From: Streptomyces sp. WMMC940
GTDB taxonomy: Bacteria > Actinomycetota > Actinomycetes > Streptomycetales > Streptomycetaceae
Direction: 5' to 3'
DNA length: 64,000 bases
Assembly (NCBI RefSeq): GCF_027460265.1
Contig: NZ_JAPZBC010000001.1
Location: 6,209,001 to 6,273,000 of the forward strand
Shown: positions 9,021 through 16,849 of the stretch, one piece after another
Numbering within the stretch: the stretch's first letter is position 1
How the letters are laid out: each line of letters opens with the position of its first letter
Position numbers and translations under genes: made by a program
Notes under the pieces: generated by a model
What the model was told of the DNA's origin: nothing
The model's input: the letters and a program-made list of their open reading frames with translations, nothing else
Databases searched by the model: none

Positions 9021-10043
9021 TCAGCCTTCCTGAAGGGTGGTGAGACCGTGCTCGATGAACAGGGGGACGAGTTCGCCGATCCGGTCGAAACCGGCACCGA
9101 CGGTCTGGCCGAGGGTGTAGCGGTAGTGGATGCCCTCCAGGATCACGGCGAGCTTGAACCAGGCGAAAGCCGTGTACCAGGAGACGGCGCTGGTGTCCCG
9201 GCCGGAGCGGGCCGCGTAGCGCTCGACCAGTTCCAGGGCGTCCGGGTGGCCGGGCGCCCCGGCCGTGGTGCTGATGGGGGAGTTCGGCAGCTCCAGCTTC
9301 CGGCTGTACATCACCAGCAGCCCGAGATCGGTGAGCGGGTCGCCGAGCGTGGACATCTCCCAGTCGAGGACGGCCTTGATCCGGTCGTCCTCGCCCACCA
9401 GCACGTTGTCGAGGCGGTAGTCGCCGTGGACGACGGTGGGCGCGGGGGAGTCGGGCAGGGCGCGGCCGAGGGCGGCGTGCAGTTCGTCGATGCCCGCGAG
9501 GTCGCGGCCCCGGGAGGCGGCGAGCTGCTTGCCCCAGCGGCGCAGCTGACGGTCGAGGAAGCCCTCCGGGCGGCCGAAGTCGCCCAGTCCCACGGCCTCC
9601 GGGTCCACGGCGTGCAGCTCGACGAGGGTGTCGACGAGGCCGAGGACGGCCGCGCGGGTGCGCTCGGGCCCGAGCGGCGCGAGCTCTTCCGCCGTGCGGT
9701 ACGGAGTGCCCTCGACGAACTCCATGACGTAGAAGGGCGCGCCGAGCACGTCCTCGTCCTCGCACAGCAGCAGCGGCTCCGGCACCGGGACGGCCGTCGG
9801 GTGCAGCGCGCTGATGACCCGGTGCTCGCGCTTCATGTCGTGGGCGGTGGCGAGCACATGGCCGAGCGGGGGGCGGCGGACGATCCACCGGCCGGTGCCG
9901 TCGGTGACGGAGTAGGTGAGGTTCGAACGGCCGCCCTGGATCAGCCGGGCCTCGAGCGGTCCGCTCACCAGGCCCGGCCGCGCGCGGTCGAGATGGACCC
10001 GCAGCTTGTCGGGGTCGAGGCCCGGGGGGTGGACTGAGCTCAT
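9021..10043 (-). CDS. APH-fold acyl kinase (LvaA/ACAD10-11 N-domain type)
   Basis: A 340-aa protein kinase-like-fold phosphotransferase. The catalytic HGDYRLDN is at 206-213 and the metal-binding Asp227 sits in VLDWEMSTLGDPLTDLG. The VLDWE-x-x-x-x-GDP-x-x-DLG form is typical of the ACAD10/11 APH domains rather than of aminoglycoside-resistance enzymes. It is first in the operon with the ACAD, and GGAGGT precedes the ATG. Predicted role: phosphorylate the hydroxyl of a 4-hydroxyacyl-CoA so that the ACAD can remove it. Antibiotic resistance is unlikely. Confidence 0.85.
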   Translation of the reverse strand: MSSVHPPGLDPDKLRVHLDRARPGLVSGPLEARLIQGGRSNLTYSVTDGTGRWIVRRPPLGHVLATAHDMKREHRVISALHPTAVPVPEPLLLCEDEDVLGAPFYVMEFVEGTPYRTAEELAPLGPERTRAAVLGLVDTLVELHAVDPEAVGLGDFGRPEGFLDRQLRRWGKQLAASRGRDLAGIDELHAALGRALPDSPAPTVVHGDYRLDNVLVGEDDRIKAVLDWEMSTLGDPLTDLGLLVMYSRKLELPNSPISTTAGAPGHPDALELVERYAARSGRDTSAVSWYTAFAWFKLAVILEGIHYRYTLGQTVGAGFDRIGELVPLFIEHGLTTLQEG

Positions 10044-10086
10044 CGGGGTACCTCCGGTGGGGCGGCAGATCGGCTGCGCTCATGAT

Positions 10087-10106
10087 GACCGACCAGTCGG
10101 TATGTC
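10087..10106. promoter_or_regulatory. Operator of the kinase/ACAD operon
   Basis: On the minus strand this reads GACATACCGACTGGTCGGTC, 18 of 20 identical to 4591-4610, and contains the more perfect palindrome ACCGAC-CA-GTCGGT (plus strand 10088-10101). It lies 44 bp upstream of the APH-like kinase start. The shared site ties both operons to one regulator. Confidence 0.7.
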
Positions 10107-10540
10107 GTCCAGGGCGAGGCGGTGCCAGTGCGGGAACCCGGCTCCCGATCCAGATCGTCCGATCGTGTCCGTGAACGGGGTTCATGCATGGGTGCCGAGC
10201 CGCTTTGTCGCCAGGGCCGAGCAGGCATCGCCCCACGGCCGGCCGCCGGTCACCCGGGGATTCCCGCGGCCCCTCGACGTCGAGGCCGTTCGTCGAGGTG
10301 GTGCGCCTCCGGGGTGTGCGGTGTGGGGGAGACCCGCGGCGGGGCACCCGCGCCGCGGCCGCTCGCCGAGGCACTGCCGGGGCATCCGGTCACGGATCTG
10401 AACGACCTCTGTCGTCCCGGCCGGCCAGATGTGCGGTGGCTCACGGGCCGTCGGCGACCGGGTCGGCGCGGACGGACCGAGGGGTGCGGACCGCGCGGAA
10501 GCGTCGCTTCCCTCCCGTACGCGCCGTCGGGGCCGCGTGC
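10107..10540. other. Non-coding stretch
   Basis: Left part of a ~900-bp gap between the kinase operon and the His-rich gene. The six frames contain only Arg/Pro/Gly-rich open stretches without ribosome sites. No RNA gene was recognised. Confidence 0.5.
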
Positions 10541-10716
10541 CTCGACACGCCCGGCGAGGGGGCGGATGGTGTACGTCGTGGTCGGTGGATCGGCCATCGG
10601 CCCGTGGCGGGGAAGGGCCGTCCCGGCGCTCGACGTGCCCGGCGAGGGGGCGGATGGGGTACGTCGTGGTCGGTGGATCGGTCATCGGCCCGTGGCGGGG
10701 AAGGGCCGTCCCGGCG
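10541..10716. repeat. Tandem duplication of an 88-bp unit
   Basis: Copies at 10541-10628 and 10629-10716 abut exactly and differ at 4 of 88 positions. The unit begins CTCGAC and ends CCGGCG. Since 88 is not a multiple of three, no frame is kept between copies, so the repeat is non-coding. The few mismatches suggest a fairly recent duplication. Confidence 0.85.
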
Positions 10717-10939
10717 CCGAGGGAGCGGAGCGGCCCGACTGCGCGGGCGCGCCTCGGCGCGCCCGTCGGGACGAACCGCGTTCCGCCCCGGAGGGCCGCG
10801 TCCCCGGTGAACGCCACGACGGGATACGGGAGACGGTGATCGCGTCACCCGCGGTACGGGCGGCGCCGGGGTGCATCGGCTGCGGGCGGCGCCGGTCGGG
10901 GGCCCGCCGGGTCGGGGGCCCGGTGGGGGCGGGGTCGCG

Positions 10940-11236
10940 TCAGTGGTCGTCCCAGTGCCCGTCGTGGGCCGCGTGGCGGTGACCGTCGTGGACGTAGTCG
11001 ACGTGGTCGCCGTGCCGGACCGACACGTGTCCGCAGCCCTGTCCGTGCTGATGGGGGTGGTCGGCGTGGGTGTGGTGGCCGCCCGGTTCGCACTCGTCCC
11101 AGTGGCCCTGGTGCGAGCGGTGCAGGTGCCCGTCGTGCGCGTAGTCGATGTGGTCTCCGTGCACGATCTCGGTGTGCCCGCAACCCGGGCCGTGGGCGTG
11201 CTCGTGGGTGGGGTGTTCCTGGTGGAGAACGGTCAT
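10940..11236 (-). CDS. Histidine-rich metal-binding protein with duplicated unit
   Basis: A 98-aa cytoplasmic protein with 28 histidines. Two copies of the pattern GCGH-x4-HGDH-x-DY-x-HDGH-x-H-x2-H-x-GHWD (residues 18-47 and 67-96, Cys19 and Cys68) are joined by a His/Asp-rich linker. Such composition indicates storage or buffering of zinc, nickel or cobalt; the metal cannot be told from sequence. The start at 11236 has GGTGAG nearby. It is divergent from the quinone oxidoreductase gene. No metal transporter gene lies next to it. I know no named family member. Confidence 0.75.
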   Translation of the reverse strand: MTVLHQEHPTHEHAHGPGCGHTEIVHGDHIDYAHDGHLHRSHQGHWDECEPGGHHTHADHPHQHGQGCGHVSVRHGDHVDYVHDGHRHAAHDGHWDDH

Positions 11237-11418
11237 GCTGCTCACCTTCGGAGTCGTTCGGGCCGTGATGGTCCGGTGACCATCCGACCGGCACCACGCT
11301 AGTCCGGAAAGTCTGTTTGTTCTGTTTTCTTCGCTCGCGCCGCGAGTTTCCCGCCCCGTGCCGCGAGCCACGGCGTCCCGGCTTGCGGAAGCCATGCGTG
11401 CGCCGGAGTGTCGGACGT

Positions 11419-12357
11419 ATGAAGGCGATCAGCTACCGCCGCTACGGCGGTCCCGAGGTCCTGGAGTACGGCGAGCGCCCGATGCCCAAGACCGGCCCGG
11501 ACTCCGTCCTGGTCAAGGTGCGCGCGGCGGCCGTCAATCCGGTCGACTGGAAGTGCCGCGAGGGCCATCTGGACCCGGTCCTCGACGCCGTCTTCCCGGT
11601 CGTCCCGGGCTGGGACCTCTCCGGTGTCGTCGTCAGGCCCGGGGTGTCGGTCCCCGAATTCTCCGAGGGCGAGGAGGTCATCGGGTACGTCCGCGAGGAC
11701 TTCCTGTCGCGAGGCACCTTCGCCGAGTACGTCGCGGCCCCGGTCCGCACCCTCGCCCGCAAGCCGCGCAATCTGAGCTTCGAGGAGGCGGCCGGACTGC
11801 CACTGGCCGGCCTCACCGCCTACCAGGTGATCACCCAGGGGCTGGGGGGAGTCACGCACGGCGACACGGTCCTGATCCACGCGGCGGCCGGCGGAGTGGG
11901 GTCGATCGCGGTCCAGTTGGCGCGGCACTTCGGCGCACGGGTGATCGGCACCGGGAGCGAACCGTCCCACGAGTACCTGCGCGACCTGGGCGCCGAGCCG
12001 GTGGCGTACGGCGAGGGGCTCGCCGAGCGGGTTCGGGCCATGGCCCCGGACGGGGTGAGCGCGGTCTTCGACTGTGTGGGGGGCGAGGCGCCGGTGCTGT
12101 CCGCCCCGCTGCTCGTCGAGGGCGGCAGGATCGCCTCCATCGCCGATCCCGCCGTGACCGGTTTGGGCGGGCGCTATGTGTTCGTACGGCCCAACACGGC
12201 CGACCTCTACCGGCTCAGCGAACTCGCCGAGGAGGAGGTCGTCTCCGTCCACGTGGCGCGGGTCCTCCCGCTGGAGCGGACGGCCGAGGCTCACCGGCTC
12301 AGCCAGGAGGGCCACACCCGCGGCAAGATCGTGGTCACCGTCGCGGACGCCTCCTGA
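11419..12357 (+). CDS. Zinc-independent quinone oxidoreductase (MDR family)
   Basis: A 312-aa medium-chain reductase of the QOR type, using NADPH to reduce quinones or enones. It shows MKAISYRRYGGPEVLEYGE, the NPVDWK motif, PVVPGWDLSG, AAGLPLAGLTAY and the nucleotide-binding AAAGGVGSIAVQLA. The catalytic and structural zinc cysteines of alcohol dehydrogenases are absent, as expected. The start at 11419 follows GGAG. It is single and divergent from the His-rich gene across ~180 bp. The physiological substrate is unknown. Confidence 0.85.
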   Translation: MKAISYRRYGGPEVLEYGERPMPKTGPDSVLVKVRAAAVNPVDWKCREGHLDPVLDAVFPVVPGWDLSGVVVRPGVSVPEFSEGEEVIGYVREDFLSRGTFAEYVAAPVRTLARKPRNLSFEEAAGLPLAGLTAYQVITQGLGGVTHGDTVLIHAAAGGVGSIAVQLARHFGARVIGTGSEPSHEYLRDLGAEPVAYGEGLAERVRAMAPDGVSAVFDCVGGEAPVLSAPLLVEGGRIASIADPAVTGLGGRYVFVRPNTADLYRLSELAEEEVVSVHVARVLPLERTAEAHRLSQEGHTRGKIVVTVADAS

Positions 12358-12405
12358 CGGCGGGGGAAGCCCCACCCCTCGCCGGCCGCTTCCCGCCGGC
12401 GTCCC

Positions 12406-12723
12406 TCACCACACGATCGCGACCGCGAACACGGCGAGTGCGAGCGTGCAGACGGTCGCCGCCGCCGCCTGACCGAAGGGCATCGCACCCGGAGGCTGCC
12501 GCAGGGCCATGGCCCGGATGCGCCGGTGCGCCACCGCGAGGAATCCGAGCCACACCACCGCGCTCAACGCGAAGGAGACGACATCGCCCGCCGTCACCGT
12601 GCCGTGGCGCACCACCTGCCGGACCGCCAGCACCGCCGCGACCGTGAACGCCAGCGTCGTACGCCGCCAGGCGAGCCGGGTCCGCTCCGGCTGGAGCCCG
12701 GGATCACGCGCGAGGGCGCTCAT
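12406..12723 (-). CDS. DUF202 membrane protein (second of pair)
   Basis: A 105-aa protein with three predicted membrane helices. The DUF202 hallmark LQPERTRLAWRRTTLAF is at 10-26. The ATG start overlaps the stop of the upstream DUF202 gene by four bases, so the pair is translationally coupled and probably acts as a hetero-oligomer. The function of the family in bacteria is unknown; some relatives are linked to phosphate/VTC-type complexes in eukaryotes. Confidence 0.8.
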   Translation of the reverse strand: MSALARDPGLQPERTRLAWRRTTLAFTVAAVLAVRQVVRHGTVTAGDVVSFALSAVVWLGFLAVAHRRIRAMALRQPPGAMPFGQAAAATVCTLALAVFAVAIVW

Positions 12724-13109
12724 CCCCGCCCCGAGGCCACGACCACCACCATGGTGACCGAGACGGCGCCCACGACCATCGCCAGCACGGAGGGGAAGCG
12801 GGACAGCGGCAGGTCCTCGCCGCGCCGCATCGCCAGCTCGCAGCGCACCCAGTGGTGGACCGCGCGGAACGCGCACAGCACCCCCGTCCCGATCAGCGCG
12901 AGCGACAGCCCCACGCGAATCCCCCACCGCAGGTCGGGCAGGAACTGGTCGACGGCGAAACCTCCCGCGATGAGCGCGAGCGCGGTCCGGATCCACGCGA
13001 GGAACGTACGCTCGTTGGCGAGCGAGAACCGGTAGTCCGGGGTCTCGCCCTCCTCCTGGATCCGCTGCGGCGCGAACCACAGCCGCAGGCTCCGCACGAA
13101 GTCGCTCAC
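12720..13109 (-). CDS. DUF202 membrane protein (first of pair)
   Basis: A 129-aa YidH-like protein. The motif SLANERTFLAWIRTALALIAGGFAV (29-53) is diagnostic of DUF202, and three membrane segments follow. The GTG start at 13109 was chosen because family members begin about 28 residues before this motif. A longer frame to 13370 overlaps the NUDIX gene and is not conserved. It is cotranscribed with the downstream DUF202 gene. Confidence 0.8.
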   Translation of the reverse strand: MSDFVRSLRLWFAPQRIQEEGETPDYRFSLANERTFLAWIRTALALIAGGFAVDQFLPDLRWGIRVGLSLALIGTGVLCAFRAVHHWVRCELAMRRGEDLPLSRFPSVLAMVVGAVSVTMVVVVASGRG

Positions 13110-13189
13110 GCGCCGCACCCTACCCGCGCGGCCGGGCGCCACCCCGTCCGGCGGGGCCGCGGCACCGCGGCGCGGCCGGACGGCGGCGC

Positions 13190-13750
13190 TCAGCGCTGCC
13201 GCTCCCGGTGCCGGCGCAGCCGCTCGTACGCCGCGAGTCCGTCCGGGACCCACTCCCACTCGGCGAGCCGCGCCTCGAGCTCGGACTCGGGCAGGAACCG
13301 GTGCCAGGCCACCTCCTCCGCCTGCGGGTGCACCGGGAGTTCGCAGCGCACCTCGTAGACCGCCGACCACCAGGTGTGCCAGACCGGCTCGGATCCGCCG
13401 GCCGGCGCCGGCGCGGACGCCTCGTAGAGGAACTTGAAGAGCGGGACCGGACGCGGCAGCCCACGGACCCCCAGCTCCTCCTCGGCCTCGCGCAGCGCCG
13501 CGTCGTCGTACGACTCGCCCGCGCCGACGACACCGCCGACGAACATGTCGTACAAGGACGGGAAGACGAGCTTCGCCGCTGTGCGGCGGTGCACGAACAC
13601 CCGCCCCTCGGCGTCCCGCGCGAGGACGAACACACAGCGGTGCCGCAGCCCGCGCGCATAGGCCGCGCCGCGCGGCGCCCGGCCCACGACCTCGTCGTTC
13701 TCGTCGACGATGTCCAGGATCTCCTCGGAGGGATGCGCAGAGGTGTTCAT
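13190..13750 (-). CDS. NUDIX hydrolase (YfcD-like)
   Basis: A 186-aa NUDIX enzyme. The Nudix box fits GGVVGAGESYDDAALREAEEELG (about 73-95). The N-terminus EEILDIVDENDEVVGRAPR and the HRCVFVLARDAEGRVFVHRR strand resemble YfcD and the isopentenyl-diphosphate isomerase-like branch, so it hydrolyses a nucleoside-diphosphate-type substrate not defined here. No clear ribosome site precedes the ATG at 13750; a TTTGAT 12 nt upstream may be a -10 of a leaderless promoter. Confidence 0.8.
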   Translation of the reverse strand: MNTSAHPSEEILDIVDENDEVVGRAPRGAAYARGLRHRCVFVLARDAEGRVFVHRRTAAKLVFPSLYDMFVGGVVGAGESYDDAALREAEEELGVRGLPRPVPLFKFLYEASAPAPAGGSEPVWHTWWSAVYEVRCELPVHPQAEEVAWHRFLPESELEARLAEWEWVPDGLAAYERLRRHRERQR

Positions 13751-13947
13751 GGCGCCATCAAACCAGCCGGGGAGCGGACGCCGGGCCGGCCCGGGGACCG
13801 TGCCCTCGGGGCCCAGGGCCCGCCGCCTTCTCCCGGTGCCGCCTTCTCCCGGTGGGAAGTGTTGACGAGTTACTGCCGCGTACAGAAGATCGGAGCCACC
13901 GCACTGGGTCGCGCCGCCGGGCGCCCGCTCCGAGAGGGACACCAACC

Positions 13948-15603
13948 ATGGCGTACGACGCTGATGTCATCGTGATCGGGGCAGGGCTGGCGGGCCTCGT
14001 GGCCACCGCCGAACTCGTCGACGCCGGGCGGAAGGTCGTCCTGCTCGACCAGGAGCCGGAGCAGTCGTTCGGCGGGCAGGCCCACTGGTCGTTCGGCGGG
14101 GTCTTCCTGGTCGACTCGCCGGAGCAACGGCGGATGCGCATCAAGGACAGCCATGACCTGGCACTCCAGGACTGGCTCGGCACGGCCGGGTTCGACCGCG
14201 ACGAGGACCACTGGCCGCGCCGCTGGGCGGAGGCCTACGTCGACTTCGCCGCCGGTGAGAAGCGGCCCTGGCTGCACGCGCGGGGCGTCAGGTTCTTCCC
14301 GGTCGTCGGCTGGGCCGAGCGCGGTGGCTACGACGCGAACGGGCACGGCAACTCGGTGCCCCGTTTCCACATCACCTGGGGGACCGGGCCCGGCATCATC
14401 GAGCCGTTCGAGCGCCGGGTGCGGGAAGGGGTCGCCCGGGGGCTGGTCGAACTGCGCTTCCGCCACCGGGTGACGGGGCTCGGCCGTACCTCTGGCGCCC
14501 TCGACACCGTCACCGGCGAGATCCTGGAACCGTCCGCGGTGGAGCGGGGCGGGGCGAGCAGCCGTCAGGTCACCGGGTCGTTCCAACTCCGCGCCCAGGC
14601 CGTCGTCGTCACCTCCGGCGGCATCGGCGGCAACCACGACCTCGTACGCGCCCAGTGGCCCGAGCGGCTCGGCACCCCGCCAGGGAAGCTGCTCTCCGGC
14701 GTCCCGGCCCATGTCGACGGACTGATGCTCGGCATCGCCGAGTCGGCCGGCGCCCGCCACATCAACCGCGACCGCATGTGGCACTACACCGAGGGCATCG
14801 AGAACTGGAACCCCATCTGGGCCCGGCACGGCATCCGCATCCTGCCCGGGCCGTCGTCGCTCTGGCTGGACGCGCGCGGACGGCGGCTGCCCGTCCCGCT
14901 GTTCCCGGGCTTCGACACGCTCGGGACGCTGGAGCACATCACCCGGTCCGGCCACGACCACACCTGGTTCGTGCTCAACCAGCGCGTCATCGGCAAGGAG
15001 TTCGCCCTCTCCGGCAGCGAGCAGAACCCCGACCTCACCGGCCGCTCCGTCCGCGGGGTCATCGGCCGGGCGCGGGCCGAGGTTCCGGGACCCGTCAAGG
15101 CGTTCATGGACAACGGGGCCGACTTCGTGGTCGAGAAGGACCTGACGGCGCTGGTGCGCGGGATGAACGCGCTCACCGGGGAACCCCTCATCGACGAGGC
15201 CGCGCTGCGCCGCGAGATCGTCGCCCGGGACAGGGAGATCGCCAACCCCTTCACCAAGGACCTCCAGGTCACGGCCATCCGTGGCGCCCGCAAGTACCTC
15301 GGCGACAAGCTCATCCGCACCGCGTCCCCGCACCGCATCCTCGACCCGGGGGCGGGCCCCCTCATCGCCGTGCGGCTCAACATCCTCACCCGGAAGTCGC
15401 TCGGCGGCCTGGAGACGGACCTCTCGTCCCGGGTCCTCACCGACGGCGGCGAGCCGCTGCCGGGCCTGTACGCGGCGGGTGAGGCAGCCGGGTTCGGCGG
15501 CGGCGGCGTGCACGGCTACCGCTCCCTCGAGGGCACCTTCCTCGGCGGCTGCATCTTCTCGGGGCGCGCGGCGGGCAGGGCGGCGGCGAAGGCGGTGTCG
15601 TGA
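13948..15603 (+). CDS. FAD-binding dehydrogenase (KstD/fumarate reductase-like)
   Basis: A 551-aa flavoprotein. The N-terminal Rossmann motif is VIVIGAGLAGLVATAELVDAG, then FGGQAHWSFGGVFLVDSPEQRRMRIKDS, a signature of the 'FAD-binding dehydrogenase' group related to 3-ketosteroid delta-1-dehydrogenases. The C-terminal FAD contact is LYAAGEAAGFGGGGVHGYRSLEGTFLGGC. GAGAGGGA precedes the ATG. No steroid-catabolism genes are nearby, so the substrate remains open. Confidence 0.83.
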   Translation: MAYDADVIVIGAGLAGLVATAELVDAGRKVVLLDQEPEQSFGGQAHWSFGGVFLVDSPEQRRMRIKDSHDLALQDWLGTAGFDRDEDHWPRRWAEAYVDFAAGEKRPWLHARGVRFFPVVGWAERGGYDANGHGNSVPRFHITWGTGPGIIEPFERRVREGVARGLVELRFRHRVTGLGRTSGALDTVTGEILEPSAVERGGASSRQVTGSFQLRAQAVVVTSGGIGGNHDLVRAQWPERLGTPPGKLLSGVPAHVDGLMLGIAESAGARHINRDRMWHYTEGIENWNPIWARHGIRILPGPSSLWLDARGRRLPVPLFPGFDTLGTLEHITRSGHDHTWFVLNQRVIGKEFALSGSEQNPDLTGRSVRGVIGRARAEVPGPVKAFMDNGADFVVEKDLTALVRGMNALTGEPLIDEAALRREIVARDREIANPFTKDLQVTAIRGARKYLGDKLIRTASPHRILDPGAGPLIAVRLNILTRKSLGGLETDLSSRVLTDGGEPLPGLYAAGEAAGFGGGGVHGYRSLEGTFLGGCIFSGRAAGRAAAKAVS

Positions 15604-15815
15604 CCGCGGCCGCGCGGGCGTGGCGCCGGTGCGACATGACGGGTGGTCGGCACAGGCTCCCGCGGAGGCGGCCGGAGGGCATCTCCGCTGGACAGCGGCC
15701 CCGGCCAACCCGTGTGTGAGCGGGGCGGGTCTACCCGTCCCACATGGCGCGGATGGGCAGCGGCGGGGGATGTGGAAGGGCCGGTCTTGACGGGGAGCCT
15801 TCCCTACCGCTTTGC

Positions 15816-15835
15816 TGAGCGCGATCATTCGCTCA
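15816..15835. promoter_or_regulatory. Palindrome upstream of TPR-like gene
   Basis: TGAGCG and CGCTCA are 6-bp inverted arms separated by 8 bp, ending 9 bp before the probable GTG start at 15845. The position suits a repressor site at the promoter; the protein that binds is unknown. A TTG start at 15812 would fall across this site and is therefore not preferred. Confidence 0.45.
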
Positions 15836-15844
15836 CAGCCTGAT

Positions 15845-16819
15845 GTGAAAGTAGCAACGCGGATGCCCCCACCTCCGCCTCCGCTCGGCCGCCGCCGTCG
15901 CGCCGGGCGCTCCGGCCGGCCCTTCGACGCCGCGCTCGACGACACCGAACTCGCAACGGCGCGCGCACAGTTGACCCAGGGACGGTGGAGCGCCGTGCGG
16001 TCGCTGCTCACGGCGACCGGTGACGACTGGGACCGCCGGGGCCATCGGCTCGTCGTCCTCGGCGAGCCGCCGTCGAGCGCCGCCTGGGCGCGCGACTGGC
16101 TCCTCGCGGAGCCCGACAGCGCCGACGCCGCGATGCTGCTCGCCTGCGCCGAGGTCCGGGCCGCCCTGCGCGGCAGGGAACGACCGGACTCCGCCAGGGC
16201 CGCCTGCCTGGTGGCCGCGGGGCTCGCGCCCCGCGACCCGACGCCGTGGCTGGCCCAGCTGCTCCTCGCCCGCACGCTGGGCACCGAGGAGGAGGTCGTC
16301 CGTCTCTTCGACGAGGTACGGGTCCGTCACCCCGAGCACCACCACGCGCACCATCTGATGGCCGCCCGGCTCGCCGAGCGTCACGCCGGCGCCGGGCAGG
16401 ACCCGCTCCACGAGGTGTACGACTTCGCGTCCTGGGCGGCCGAGCAGGCCCCGGCCGACTCCCCTCTCGCGGTCCTGCCCGTCGTCGCGCACACCGAGCG
16501 GTACCGGGTGCTGGCGGCGGCCGGCCGCGAGCCGGCCGACCCCCTGGCCTCCGGCCACTGGACCGGCCGACGGGCCCGCCTGGTGATGAAGGCGGCCTTC
16601 GACTGGTGGCTGGAGTGGGAGGGCGAGGACCACCCGCGCAACCGTCTCGACCTCAACTTCCTCGCCCACGCCAAGTACTGCGAGGGGCGCTCCGCCGAGG
16701 CGGCCGCCCTGTTCCACCGCATCGGGCCGCACGCCACCCCAGACCCCTGGTCCTACCCGGACCGGGACCCGCACCACGCCTTCCAGGCCGCGCGCGACGC
16801 CGCGCTCGGCTCCGTCTGA
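15845..16819 (+). CDS. Helical-repeat (TPR-like) hypothetical protein
   Basis: About 324 aa, cytoplasmic. After a short Pro/Arg-rich N-terminus (MPPPPPPLGRRRR) the protein is a run of alanine-rich helices with TPR-like spacing: LTQGRWSAVRSLL, AAWARDWLLAEPDSADAAML, RAACLVAAGLAPRDPTPWLAQLLLARTLG and AKYCEGRSAEAAALFHRIG. It probably acts through protein contacts. The start is uncertain: GTG at 15845 or ATG at 15863, neither with a good ribosome site. The downstream permease begins 30 bp after the stop and may be cotranscribed. Confidence 0.65.
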   Translation: MKVATRMPPPPPPLGRRRRAGRSGRPFDAALDDTELATARAQLTQGRWSAVRSLLTATGDDWDRRGHRLVVLGEPPSSAAWARDWLLAEPDSADAAMLLACAEVRAALRGRERPDSARAACLVAAGLAPRDPTPWLAQLLLARTLGTEEEVVRLFDEVRVRHPEHHHAHHLMAARLAERHAGAGQDPLHEVYDFASWAAEQAPADSPLAVLPVVAHTERYRVLAAAGREPADPLASGHWTGRRARLVMKAAFDWWLEWEGEDHPRNRLDLNFLAHAKYCEGRSAEAAALFHRIGPHATPDPWSYPDRDPHHAFQAARDAALGSV

Positions 16820-16849
16820 ACGAACCATCCCCGAAGGGACCGCCCCGCC

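Noticed and set aside
9021..10043. Aminoglycoside-resistance phosphotransferase
   Set aside because: The motif form and the operon with an ACAD point to the ACAD10/11-LvaA group, not to antibiotic resistance.
10122..10982. Open frames spanning the 88-bp duplication
   Set aside because: The repeat length is not a multiple of three, so each copy is read in a different frame; no ribosome sites or family features.
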